Positions 55,779 to 64,000 of a DNA stretch of 64,000 nucleotides are shown one piece after another. Origin of the DNA: Sporolactobacillus sp. Y61 (lineage in GTDB: Bacteria; Bacillota; Bacilli; Bacillales; Sporolactobacillaceae); NCBI RefSeq assembly GCF_040529185.1, contig NZ_CP159510.1:2170001-2234000 (forward strand). The letters are read 5' to 3'. Both the position numbers and the translations under genes were made by a program. Numbering within the stretch: the stretch's first letter is position 1; every line of letters begins with the position of its first letter. The notes under the pieces were generated by a model. That model ran no database searches and was not told the DNA's origin. It was given only the letters and a program-made list of their open reading frames with translations.

Positions 55779-56528
55779 ATGCTTGCTGAGGAAAGACAGC
55801 AGATTATCATGAAACAACTGACGGATCGGCATGTTGTCAAACTTCAGGATCTCGTATCCCTGATGCATGCTTCTGAATCAACGGTTCGACGCGACCTTCA
55901 GGAACTGGAGGGGAGACATTTGCTTCGCCGTGTACACGGCGGTGCCCTGTTGGTGCGTCCGCGTAATGATGAACCGGATATGGCGACAAAAACAGCCAGA
56001 AACATTCAAAAGAAAAAAGCGATTGCTAAATTTGCTGCAAGCCTGGTGAAAGACAAGGAATGTATTTACCTTGATGCGGGGACAACAACGCTTGAAGTGA
56101 TACCCTTTCTTAAAGATAAGCATGTAACCGTTGTCACCAATGGTCCGAAGCACGGGGAAATGCTCGCTGAGCAAAATACAGTCTGCTACCTGATCGGTGG
56201 AAAAGTAAAACGGTCGACCAAAGCAGTTATCGGCAGCATTGCAGTCCAGACTCTCAATTTATTTCGATTTGATAAAGCATTTGTCGGTGTGAATGGAATT
56301 GACACTGAAATGGGCTTTACAACTCCGGATCCTGAAGAAGCTATGCTGAAAAAACATGCCAGTGAGCTTGCTGAACAGACATACGTGCTGGCAGACAGCA
56401 GTAAATTTTCCGAGATATCTTCCTGTAAAATAATCGATTTAAATCAGGCTGATGTGATTACCGATTCTCTTCCTGATACAGCAGGCTCTTCCATCTCTGA
56501 AATCACCAGAGTTTATTGTTGCAGTTAA
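55779..56528 (+). CDS. fruR: DeoR-family regulator of fructose use (FruR-like)
   Basis: 249 residues. The DeoR helix-turn-helix begins MLAEERQQIIMKQLTDRHVVKLQDLVSLMHASESTVRRDLQELEGRHLLRRVHGGAL; the C-terminal sugar-phosphate sensor has YLDAGTTTLEVIPFL, VVTNG and the usual VGVNGID ... ADSSKF segments. The inducer is probably fructose 1-phosphate, by family. It is first in a fru operon with fruA. ATG 55779 follows GGAGGAATAGG. Confidence 0.9.
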   Translation: MLAEERQQIIMKQLTDRHVVKLQDLVSLMHASESTVRRDLQELEGRHLLRRVHGGALLVRPRNDEPDMATKTARNIQKKKAIAKFAASLVKDKECIYLDAGTTTLEVIPFLKDKHVTVVTNGPKHGEMLAEQNTVCYLIGGKVKRSTKAVIGSIAVQTLNLFRFDKAFVGVNGIDTEMGFTTPDPEEAMLKKHASELAEQTYVLADSSKFSEISSCKIIDLNQADVITDSLPDTAGSSISEITRVYCCS

Positions 56529-56681
56529 TGGTCCCAGGTTAAGAAAAGCTGGTCAGTTACAGACACCCGTTGTCCGGTTTCCCCGGTTACAAAAAAAGCG
56601 GCCGGGGAAAATAGGAGAGAAGGGACCAATGACCAGAGAGATGTTAACTTAAGTGCATCTATAGAAGTGGAGTGAAACAAA

Positions 56682-58565
56682 GTGAAAATAACAGATCTGA
56701 TGATTGAACGCGCTATGGTCATGGATATGCATGCCAGGACTAAGGAAGAAGCTATTGACGAGCTTATTGCAAGTTTGGAAAAAAATGGCCGGATCAATGA
56801 TCGAGCGACCTTTAAGAAAATGATTCTTAAAAGAGAAGCTGAATCAAGCACAGGCATAGGAGACGGCATTGCTATGCCACATGCGAAGACGAAGGCTGTG
56901 AATGAAGCAACCGTGGTATTTGGACGCAGTAAGGAAGGTGTGGATTACCAGGCACTGGATGGGAAACCATCTTATCTTTTCTTTATGATTGCTGCTCCTG
57001 AAGGCGCTGCAGATGTTCACCTGCAGACACTTGCCGCGTTGTCCAGATTACTGATTGATCAGGATTTTGTTGCACAGGTGAAAAAGGCAAAATCATCTTC
57101 TGAAGTTGTTCGTTTATTTGATGAAAAGCAGGCAGAGAAGGAAGAAAATAAACAGACTGACAGTAATCAACCTGCCGGCAGTGACAAGTTTGTCGTCGCT
57201 GTAACAGCCTGTCCGACGGGTATTGCCCATACGTATATGGCAGAAGATGCGCTGAAGAAAAAGGCAAAAGAAATGGGCGTTTCCATTCGTGTGGAGACGG
57301 ATGGTTCTGAAGGCGTAAAGCACGTCCTGACGAAAGATGAAATTAGTCGTGCCGCGGGTGTTATTGTGGCAGCAGATAAAAAGGTAGAAATGGCCAGGTT
57401 TAATGGCAAAAAGTTGCTGCAGACGCCTGTAAGCGACGGGATTCGTAAACCGGGTGATCTGATTGATAAAGTGCTTGCCGGGCAGATTCCGGTCTTTCAT
57501 GCAGAAGGTCATACAGATACAGAAGAAACCTCAACGAACAACGGTTCGATCTGGAGCCGGATATATAAAGACCTGATGAACGGCATTTCTCATATGCTTC
57601 CATTCGTTGTTGGCGGTGGTATTTTACTGGCTGTGTCGTTTCTGTTTGAGCGACTGGGGAAGGATAATACAATCTTTCAGATGCTCAGTGCTATCGCAGG
57701 CGGTGGCACCGGTGCCTTCCACTTTCTGATTGCGATCCTGGCTGCATATATTGCCGTAAGTATCGGAGATCGGCCGGCGCTGATGCCAGGTATGGTCGGC
57801 GGGTTTATGGCTTACTCGTCTAATGCAGGATTCCTTGGAGGTCTGGCAGCCGGTTTTCTGGCAGGCTGGGTCGTTGTTCTCCTGAAGAAGTGTTTTAAGA
57901 ACCTGCCGAAGACTCTTGATGGATTGAAGCCAATTCTGCTGTACCCTGTTTTAGGACTTCTGATTACCGGCGGTCTGATGTACTATATTCTAGATCCGTT
58001 TTTCAAGTGGATCAACACGGGCCTGATCAATGGCCTGAATAACCTTGGAACGGGAAATGCCGTTCTCCTTGGTATTGTTCTTGGCGGTATGATGGCCGTT
58101 GATATGGGCGGTCCGGTGAACAAAGCGGCTTATACGTTTGCTATCGGTGTATTTACAAGTGGTGCCGCAAATGGCGGGCTGATGATGGCGGCCGTTATGG
58201 CAGGAGGAATGGTTCCTCCGCTGGCCATTGCCCTGGCTACTACGATATTTAAAAACAAATTCACCGAAGACGAATATAAAGCAGGAATTACCAACTATAT
58301 CCTGGGACTGTCGTTTGTAACTGAAGGGGCCATTCCGTTTGCTGCAGCTGATCCATTGCGTGTACTGTCATCAAGTATCGTAGGAGCAGCAATTGCCGGA
58401 GGGTTGACTCAGTTATGGAACATTAATATTCCGGCCCCGCACGGTGGGATATTTGTTATCTTCCTCGGGAATCATGGTTTCCTCTTCCTGCTGGCCATCA
58501 TTATTGGTGCAATCATTTCCGGCCTGATCCTTGGGCTGTGGAAGAAACCGCTGAAACAGGGATAA
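56682..58565 (+). CDS. fruA: PTS fructose transporter EIIABC
   Basis: 627 residues. EIIA (about 1-150) has its phosphorylatable His67 in GDGIAMPHAKT; EIIB (about 170-270) has Cys177 in VTACPTGIAHTYMAEDAL; EIIC (about 290-625) is a multi-pass channel (GISHMLPFVVGGGILLAVSF, MVGGFMAYSS, GPVNKAAYTF, PAPHGGIFV). It imports fructose and yields fructose 1-phosphate. It starts at GTG 56682. The kinase gene fruK, usually between fruR and fruA, is not present, so fructose 1-phosphate must be processed by a kinase encoded elsewhere. Confidence 0.94.
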   Translation: MKITDLMIERAMVMDMHARTKEEAIDELIASLEKNGRINDRATFKKMILKREAESSTGIGDGIAMPHAKTKAVNEATVVFGRSKEGVDYQALDGKPSYLFFMIAAPEGAADVHLQTLAALSRLLIDQDFVAQVKKAKSSSEVVRLFDEKQAEKEENKQTDSNQPAGSDKFVVAVTACPTGIAHTYMAEDALKKKAKEMGVSIRVETDGSEGVKHVLTKDEISRAAGVIVAADKKVEMARFNGKKLLQTPVSDGIRKPGDLIDKVLAGQIPVFHAEGHTDTEETSTNNGSIWSRIYKDLMNGISHMLPFVVGGGILLAVSFLFERLGKDNTIFQMLSAIAGGGTGAFHFLIAILAAYIAVSIGDRPALMPGMVGGFMAYSSNAGFLGGLAAGFLAGWVVVLLKKCFKNLPKTLDGLKPILLYPVLGLLITGGLMYYILDPFFKWINTGLINGLNNLGTGNAVLLGIVLGGMMAVDMGGPVNKAAYTFAIGVFTSGAANGGLMMAAVMAGGMVPPLAIALATTIFKNKFTEDEYKAGITNYILGLSFVTEGAIPFAAADPLRVLSSSIVGAAIAGGLTQLWNINIPAPHGGIFVIFLGNHGFLFLLAIIIGAIISGLILGLWKKPLKQG

Positions 58566-58596
58566 AAAATAAAATCATAATCATAAAAGAAGACAA

Positions 58597-58630
58597 AAGG
58601 GGATCCGGTCTGAATAGACCGGATCCTTTC
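58597..58630 (+). terminator. Terminator after fruA
   Basis: GGATCCGGTC and GACCGGATCC form a perfect 10-bp stem; the T-run is short (TTTCCC). Confidence 0.65.
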
Positions 58631-58747
58631 CCGTTCATACGGGATAAAATTTTTACAGGGAAAAGTATCAGAAAAACAAGTTTGGATGCTAAATGGAAAT
58701 GAGGTAAACTTAACAAAGAAGACAAATTCAAAGTATAGGGTGATTTT

Positions 58748-59646
58748 ATGGAGATAGGCTTAGTAGGTCTGGGGAAAATGGGATACAATCTGGCTCAGAA
58801 TATGGCCGATCATCATTTCAAAGTTAAAGCATACGACGTGTCAGATGAGGCGATTAAAAAAGCTGAAGGAATACCGGACATACAAGGATTTTATTCTCTG
58901 GAATCATTGGTTAAGAGTCTGGAAAAGCCACGTGTGTTCTGGCTGATGGTTCCAGCCGGTCGACCAATGGAAGAAACACTTAACACATTACTGGCTCTCA
59001 TTGATCCCGGAGATATGGTACTTGATGGAGGAAATTCAAAATATACAGATTCCCTTCGTCATTACAGAATGTGCAGGGAACAGGGCATTTCTTTTATGGA
59101 TGTGGGTACGTCGGGGGGATGAGCGGTGCACGGAATGGTGCCTGCCTGATGATCGGCGGCGACAAAAAGACTTTCGATTATCTCAAACCTCTTTTTCAGT
59201 CTCTTGCAGTAAAGGATGGCTGCCTTTACACAGGGAAAGCAGGGAGCGGCCATTTCCTGAAAATGGTACATAACGGTATTGAATACGGTATGATGCAATC
59301 CATTGCCGAAGGATTTGAAGTGTTGCAGAAGAGTGAATTTGACTATGATAACAAGGCTGTAGCCAAGGTGTGGAACCATGGCTCAGTGATTCGGAGCTGG
59401 TTAATCGAGCTTCTTGAAGATGCTTTCTCGAAGGACGGTAATCTGGAACAGTTGAGTGGAATTATGGCCTCTTCAGGGGAAGGAAAGTGGACATTGGAAA
59501 CTGCACTGGACATGCAGGTTTCAACGCCTGTTATTGCCCTGTCTCTCTTGATGCGCTATCGTTCGCTTGAATCGGACACTTTTTCAGGGAAAGTCGTTGC
59601 TGCCCTGCGCAACGAGTTTGGAGGGCATGCTGTTGTAAAAAAATAA
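58748..59646 (+). CDS. gnd: 6-phosphogluconate dehydrogenase, decarboxylating (YqeC-like), frameshifted as read
   Basis: It oxidises and decarboxylates 6-phosphogluconate to ribulose 5-phosphate. The N-terminal Rossmann motif is GLVGLGKMGYNLA; VLDGGNSKYTDSL follows. The frame stops at 59122 after DVGTSGG; the next frame continues MSGARNGACLMIGGDKKTF, GSGHFLKMVHNGIEYGMMQ and ends at 59646. The break lies in six G at 59113-59118; one more G restores about 299 residues, the length of the short, NAD-preferring class (YqeC/GntZ-like). It sits after the fructose PTS and before pyruvate oxidase. Confidence 0.88.
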
Positions 59647-59776
59647 CTCCCGATCACTGAAAGGCTATATAAATTCTATATGTTTATTATATTTCCTTAA
59701 TATCAGAAATGGGCAGGGCCTGCTATTACCGCAGGATTTTAGATCTTTACATGAGACATGTTCATCGCTTAAGTGT

Positions 59777-59822
59777 AAAAAAGGCGTCCGGTTATAAAAA
59801 GTTAACCGGACGCCTTTTTTAA
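59777..59822. terminator. Bidirectional terminator between gnd and pyruvate oxidase
   Basis: AAAAAAGGCGTCCGGTTA and TAACCGGACGCCTTTTTT form a perfect 18-bp stem, ending both converging genes. Confidence 0.93.
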
Positions 59823-59836
59823 TTTAAATAATCACC

Positions 59837-61564
59837 TTATAAGAAACGTCTCGCGACATCTTTCATAGGTGGCATTTTTTCAAATTTATGGTTTTCGACC
59901 ACGGACTTAGATGCGAATTTGGCATAGCCCTTTGCTTCATCCATGACTATCTTTCCAGGAAGCGGAGCTGCGTTTTCGTCTACAGCTACGTCAAGGATAA
60001 CCGGTACATCAGAGTCTTTCGCTTTTTCAAATGCACCCTGCAGATCTTCATACTTTTCAACCCGGAATCCCTTGCCACCGCACGCTTCAGCAAATTTGGC
60101 ATAGTCAATATCATGCAAATTAATGCCGTAGTTCAGCTGACCGGCAGATTGCTGTTCGTACTTGATAAAGGCAAGCTGTTTGTTGTTCAGGACGACCACA
60201 ATGATCGGCCAATTATATTCGACTGCTGTGACAAAATCCTGCATAACCATAGCGAAGGCGCCATCACCACAGATTGCAATAGCCTGACGATCAGGGAATG
60301 CCTGTTTTGCGGCGATTGCTCCCGGGAGTCCGCATCCCATCGTTCCCAGCCAGGCGGAAACGATGAAGTCCTGATTCGTCACATGAAGATAACGAGTTGA
60401 CCAGACCGTGGCTGTTCCGACATCAACGGAAAAAATCGCATTGTCTTCAGCGATGGACTGGACAGCCTTCATCACTGCCTGAGGAGCAATTGGCGTCTTA
60501 TTCACGGATTTGTCTTCTTCCATCCAACTCAGCCATTTTGCCATCTTATCCTGGCAGGATTTAAGGAACGGACGGTCCTTGACCGGTGTGGTGTGTTCGT
60601 TCAAATATGCGAGCGCTTCAGCGGCATCTCCGACAACACCTGTCGTGACAGAATATCTCTTGCCAATCTTCACCGGATCAATGTCAATCTGAACGCATTT
60701 TGCACCCTCCGGAAGATATGCGGCATAAGGATAATCCGTACCCACCATAATCAGCAGATCTGCGCTCTTCATGGCTTCATAAGATGGTTTCGTACCGATT
60801 TTACCGATATTCCCCAGAAAATTCGGATGGTCATCAGGCAGTGCGCCCTTACCAGGCAGCGTGACACATACCGGGGCGGAAATTCGTTCTGCAAAAGCTT
60901 TTAGCTGCTTCTTCGCGCTTTTTGCGCCGACACCGGCAAGAATGACCGGATTTTTTGCCTTATTAATCAGAGAAACCGCATCGCTTAAATCATCCTGAAC
61001 GAGTCCGGGAATTTTCTTTTCAAAAACTGTGGAAAGTTGAGCAGCCTGATCAGAGATTTCACCAAGCGGCACATCATCAGGAATAGAAAGGACAGCTACT
61101 CCACGTTCCTGATAAGCGGTCCTTATCGCCTGATTGACCACTACCGGGAAACTCTCGGCACTTGTCACTTCTTTGTTATATACCGCAACATCTTTATAAA
61201 GATCAACGGTATTGACTTCCTGAAAATAATCTGTCCCGGTCAGCTTCGAAGGAATATGTCCAACCAGTACAAGCATCGGAACATGATCCATTTTCGCATC
61301 ATACATACCATTAAGCAGGTGGATGGCACCGGGGCCGCCAATTGCCAGGCAAACGCCAATCTTACCGGTCAGCTTTGCGTAGGCGGCGGCAGCAAGCGAG
61401 GCCACTTCTTCGTGGCGAACCGTGTAAAATTTAATTTTACTTTCTTTTTTTCTCAACGCTTCAACCATGGTGTCGATTGAATCGCCGGGGATACCGTAAA
61501 TGTGATCAATTCCCCATTTTTCCAACAATGAAACAACTGCTTCACTTGCCTTGATTTTTCCCAT
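59837..61564 (-). CDS. Pyruvate oxidase (thiamine diphosphate-dependent, SpxB/YdaP-like)
   Basis: 575 residues. YGIPGDSIDTMVEALR and VRHEEVASLAAAAYAKLTGKIGVC (with the catalytic Glu for ThDP) are followed by a central FAD-type domain and the ThDP motif GDGAFAMVMQDF...IIVVVLNN. It is closest to the pyruvate oxidase (acetyl phosphate, CO2 and H2O2-forming) and quinone-linked pyruvate dehydrogenase group; sequence alone does not settle which electron acceptor is used. It starts at ATG on the reverse strand, nine bases after AAGGAGG. With PflB it gives pyruvate aerobic and anaerobic fates. Confidence 0.87.
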   Translation of the reverse strand: MGKIKASEAVVSLLEKWGIDHIYGIPGDSIDTMVEALRKKESKIKFYTVRHEEVASLAAAAYAKLTGKIGVCLAIGGPGAIHLLNGMYDAKMDHVPMLVLVGHIPSKLTGTDYFQEVNTVDLYKDVAVYNKEVTSAESFPVVVNQAIRTAYQERGVAVLSIPDDVPLGEISDQAAQLSTVFEKKIPGLVQDDLSDAVSLINKAKNPVILAGVGAKSAKKQLKAFAERISAPVCVTLPGKGALPDDHPNFLGNIGKIGTKPSYEAMKSADLLIMVGTDYPYAAYLPEGAKCVQIDIDPVKIGKRYSVTTGVVGDAAEALAYLNEHTTPVKDRPFLKSCQDKMAKWLSWMEEDKSVNKTPIAPQAVMKAVQSIAEDNAIFSVDVGTATVWSTRYLHVTNQDFIVSAWLGTMGCGLPGAIAAKQAFPDRQAIAICGDGAFAMVMQDFVTAVEYNWPIIVVVLNNKQLAFIKYEQQSAGQLNYGINLHDIDYAKFAEACGGKGFRVEKYEDLQGAFEKAKDSDVPVILDVAVDENAAPLPGKIVMDEAKGYAKFASKSVVENHKFEKMPPMKDVARRFL

Positions 61565-61792
61565 AGGGATAATCCTCCTTCAAAAGATTACTTCTTCTGA
61601 AACATCGGTTCATGAATGGTTCAGAATTTTTCTCTATATAAATTTTACAATCCAGTGAACCTTATAAGTCTATTCTATGACTTCTGCCGAAAATTGCAAT
61701 GTTTCCGCTTCTATAAACCTTAACGGTCTAAATTTGTTATGATAAGAAGGAGGGAAAGAGTGATATTTCATGTGGAAGGATGAATCTGTTTT

Positions 61793-62377
61793 ATGAGCTT
61801 TGTTTCAATCATTGCATCAGATCAATGGGCTTCGGTAGTCAGTGACAACCACCTGGTGGATATGAATAAACAGGGGAAGATTGTGGTCAGACCGGGAAGT
61901 AAACCCAGTGCTCTGCGCATTTCCGACAGTCAGATTATTTGCTGTACAGGAAGTGCCTCTGCCTTACGTGAAATTAGAGAAAACTTTTTATTCCGTGATG
62001 AGGCATACAAGATCAGCCAGGATCAATGGGACTGGCTGACGACTCGTATTCGAAGGATACCCCATCAGGTGCAGGATGTACTGCTTGCTGTGGTAGATCA
62101 CTCACAAAAGATGACTTGCCAGATGATTTCGAACCAGCCGGGAGATACCTGGCATCGTCTTTATCCGGAAGGAGAGAGACTGGCCGCTCTGTACATGGCT
62201 GGAAGGGGGGTGGATGAGTATCAGATCAGACAGATATCTGCTGAATGTTCACGACTGATCCGGAAATCAGGTAAGAATTCGGTAGAACAGGTCTCAAGTG
62301 CACAAAAAGCATTGAACAAATTTGCCGGAGATTTGGATCATACAATTGGTACACGAACCTTTTTACTTCATGTCTGA
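61793..62377 (+). CDS. Uncharacterised protein, possibly Ntn-hydrolase-like
   Basis: 194 residues, soluble. The opening MSFVSIIASDQWASVVSDNHLVD, then LRISDSQIICCTGSASALREIRENFLF, is reminiscent of the beta-sandwich start of proteasome-like (Ntn) proteins found in some Bacillus genomes and phages, but a catalytic N-terminal residue after Met is not certain. No close family is recognised. ATG 61793 has a GGAAGGATG site. It is convergent with the kinase-like gene, separated by no gap. Confidence 0.55.
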   Translation: MSFVSIIASDQWASVVSDNHLVDMNKQGKIVVRPGSKPSALRISDSQIICCTGSASALREIRENFLFRDEAYKISQDQWDWLTTRIRRIPHQVQDVLLAVVDHSQKMTCQMISNQPGDTWHRLYPEGERLAALYMAGRGVDEYQIRQISAECSRLIRKSGKNSVEQVSSAQKALNKFAGDLDHTIGTRTFLLHV

Positions 62378-64000
62378 TCAAAATCTCCCCGATCGAAAAA
62401 TAGCCAGCAGGATGAGCAGGAACATAAAAGAACCTATGGCAAGAGCAATGTCAAGGACAGGTATATTTATGAGAAAAGGGTGTTTTCCAAACGTTTCACT
62501 GATCATAAGTCCTGTCAGGATGATACTGAATGCGAGGAGTATAATACTGAACGAGATACGATTGGCTACCCGGTCAAGTTTTGAAAGAAGCTGTTCGAGC
62601 TGCGGGAGTTCCATTTCCACATGTGTCTGGCCTCTGTTCAGGTGAGTCAGTGCTTTTTTCAGGAGCGCGGGCAGACGGGTACTGTTTTCTGCAGCTTCGA
62701 AGATTCTGTTCCAGAGCAGTTTGCCGACTCGCTCCGGATTCAGACGGTTAAGCATCAGTTTTCGACCATATGGTTCAGCAAATTCCAGAATACTGAACTG
62801 ATTATCCAGTCTGGTGATGAGCCCTTCCAGAGTAATCAGGGCTTTACCGAGAAGAGAATAGTTTTTAGGAATCGAGATATGGTACCTTTTGGTTGTTTCA
62901 AAAATCTCCTGTATGACCTTTCCTATATGAATGTCCTTAAAGGGGAGGTCATAGTATTTATCTCTGAGCATTTCCAGATCTTCCTTAAACTGCCGCTCAT
63001 CCAGATCGGCAGGCATGACCGACATATGGAAAATGGTACGGTAAAGAAGATTTGTATCGCCGTTCATCAGTCCAATAATCAGGTTGGCAAAATTCTGTTT
63101 CATTTCATCATTCAAAATGCCAACCTGCCCGAAATCAATATAGGCGATTTTATTTCCGGGAAAGAAAAAAAGGTTACCAGGATGCGGATCACCATGAAAC
63201 GTACCAACGACCAGTGCCTGATCCAGAAATGACTGAACCAGTCTTTCAGCGATTTCTCTGCTGTTAAACTTATCGTTATGAAGATGAAGCAGTTCATTGA
63301 ATCGAACACCGTGAATGTACTCGAGTGACAGGACCTTGCTGCTTGAGTACTTCCAAAATACTTTGGGAATGATGATATTTTCATTATCTGAAAAGTAACG
63401 GTTCAGTTTCTCCGTGTTTCGACCTTCTCTGAAATAATCCATCTCACTGCGGATAGCGGTTGAAAATTCTTCCACCAATGCGCTGATTTGAAAGTCTTTT
63501 GCCCATTGATAGTGCCTTTCCAGAAGAGCAGTAAGATCACGCAGGATATCGATGTCATTTACAATGATGTTTTCTATGTTTGGCCGTCTGATCTTTACGA
63601 CGATTTCTTCACCGGATTTCAATGTCGCCCGATGAACCTGTGCTATTGAAGCAGCAGCCAGACAGTTGTCATCAAAAGAGGCAAAAATCTTCTCCGGAGG
63701 TAAACCAAATTCATCATGAATCACATGTCTAATCGAAGCAGGATCGATTGGAGTCACCCGATCCTGTAATTTTCGCAGTTCATTAGCTATATTTTCAGGT
63801 ATAATATCCGAACGCAGACTAAGCAGTTGGCCGAGCTTGATGAATGTTGGCCCGAGTTCCTCAAACATCAGTCGAATTCTTCGCCCGACCGGCTTACGGT
63901 TGCTGCCGTTCCCTGAAAAATCTGATACCATCTGTTTTGGAAGCGACAGGAGATGGAGCAGACCCACATCCCGGACCATGTAGCCAAACCCATACTTAAC
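62378..64000 (-). CDS. AarF/UbiB/ABC1 kinase-like protein (partial at its 5' end)
   Basis: The frame runs from its stop at 62378 to the window edge; the first visible residues are VKYGFGYMVRDVGL, as in the family interior, so the start lies beyond base 64000. Motifs are the KxGQ loop (FIKLGQLLSLRSDIIP), the Ala-rich loop AAASIAQVHRA, catalytic GTFHGDPHPGNLF and YIDFGQVG. Two C-terminal hydrophobic helices anchor it. UbiB-type ATPases support quinone or isoprenoid lipid metabolism; with a menaquinone-using host the exact role is open. At least 540 residues. Confidence 0.88.
   Translation of the reverse strand, partial: VKYGFGYMVRDVGLLHLLSLPKQMVSDFSGNGSNRKPVGRRIRLMFEELGPTFIKLGQLLSLRSDIIPENIANELRKLQDRVTPIDPASIRHVIHDEFGLPPEKIFASFDDNCLAAASIAQVHRATLKSGEEIVVKIRRPNIENIIVNDIDILRDLTALLERHYQWAKDFQISALVEEFSTAIRSEMDYFREGRNTEKLNRYFSDNENIIIPKVFWKYSSSKVLSLEYIHGVRFNELLHLHNDKFNSREIAERLVQSFLDQALVVGTFHGDPHPGNLFFFPGNKIAYIDFGQVGILNDEMKQNFANLIIGLMNGDTNLLYRTIFHMSVMPADLDERQFKEDLEMLRDKYYDLPFKDIHIGKVIQEIFETTKRYHISIPKNYSLLGKALITLEGLITRLDNQFSILEFAEPYGRKLMLNRLNPERVGKLLWNRIFEAAENSTRLPALLKKALTHLNRGQTHVEMELPQLEQLLSKLDRVANRISFSIILLAFSIILTGLMISETFGKHPFLINIPVLDIALAIGSFMFLLILLAIFRSGRF

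Noticed and set aside
1-64000. CRISPR arrays, tRNA or rRNA genes, prophage
   Set aside because: No regularly spaced direct repeats, no cloverleaf or rRNA sequence, and no phage structural genes were seen in reading the window.

Overview
The window is chromosomal DNA from a low- to mid-GC, endospore-forming Firmicute of the order Bacillales. Gene order follows the Bacillus subtilis ymf/ymd/ync region closely: infB-ylxP-rbfA-truB-ribF-rpsO-pnp, a mlpA-type peptidase, dipicolinate synthase, dapG-dapA, rnjB, spoIIIE, ymfI-ymfJ-ymfK-rodZ-pgsA-cinA-recA, rny-ymdB-spoVS, miaB-ricA-cotE, mutS-mutL, miaA-hfq-spoVK-hflX-ynbB and glnR-glnA. Sporulation genes (dpaA/dpaB, spoVS, spoVK, cotE, spoIIIE) sit beside pyruvate formate-lyase, a pyruvate oxidase and a fructose PTS. 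That mix fits a facultatively anaerobic, sugar-fermenting spore-former such as a Sporolactobacillus-type organism. The genus is an inference from gene content, not from a marker comparison.

Layout. 1-5.7 kb: translation and RNA-decay cluster, opening inside infB. 6-11.4 kb: M16 peptidase, a dipicolinate synthase pair behind a sigma-K-like promoter, and lysine/DAP genes dapG-dapA, with asd absent from its usual place. 11.6-21 kb: RNase J2, SpoIIIE, the ymfI-recA run. 22-25.9 kb: RNase Y, YmdB, SpoVS and a CBS protein. 26.0-27.7 kb: a complete insertion sequence with 17-bp inverted repeats and a 9-bp target duplication, just upstream of miaB. 27.7-30.3 kb: miaB-ricA-cotE. 30.3-35.1 kb: a reverse-strand block (MFS exporter; MoxR ATPase, DUF58 and DUF4129 membrane protein) lying between cotE and mutS. 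35.2-39.7 kb: mutS-mutL. 40-43.2 kb: pflBA on the reverse strand. 43.4-52.2 kb: amino acid permease, then miaA to glnA. 52.3-56.5 kb: accessory or poorly known genes, a rRNA methyltransferase and the fructose regulator. 56.7-64 kb: FruA, a 6-phosphogluconate dehydrogenase, pyruvate oxidase, an unknown protein and an AarF/UbiB kinase-like gene running off the end.

The most striking property is that six conserved genes (truB, ribF, dpaA, dapA, cinA, gnd), plus one small relic, are each broken by what reads as a single missing base in a mononucleotide run. ribF and dapA are normally essential, so homopolymer undercalling in the assembly is the likeliest explanation; I annotate these as whole genes with a frameshift.

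Other items worth a second look: two copies of a structured intergenic element (after spoVS and after mutL), a hairpin that buries the ribosome binding site of the DUF3243 gene, structured leaders before rpsO and rny, a terminator-like hairpin between pflB and pflA, a fru operon without fruK, and an AT-rich orphan followed by a decayed reading frame downstream of glnA. I found no CRISPR array, tRNA or rRNA, and no convincing new multi-gene defence or biosynthetic system.
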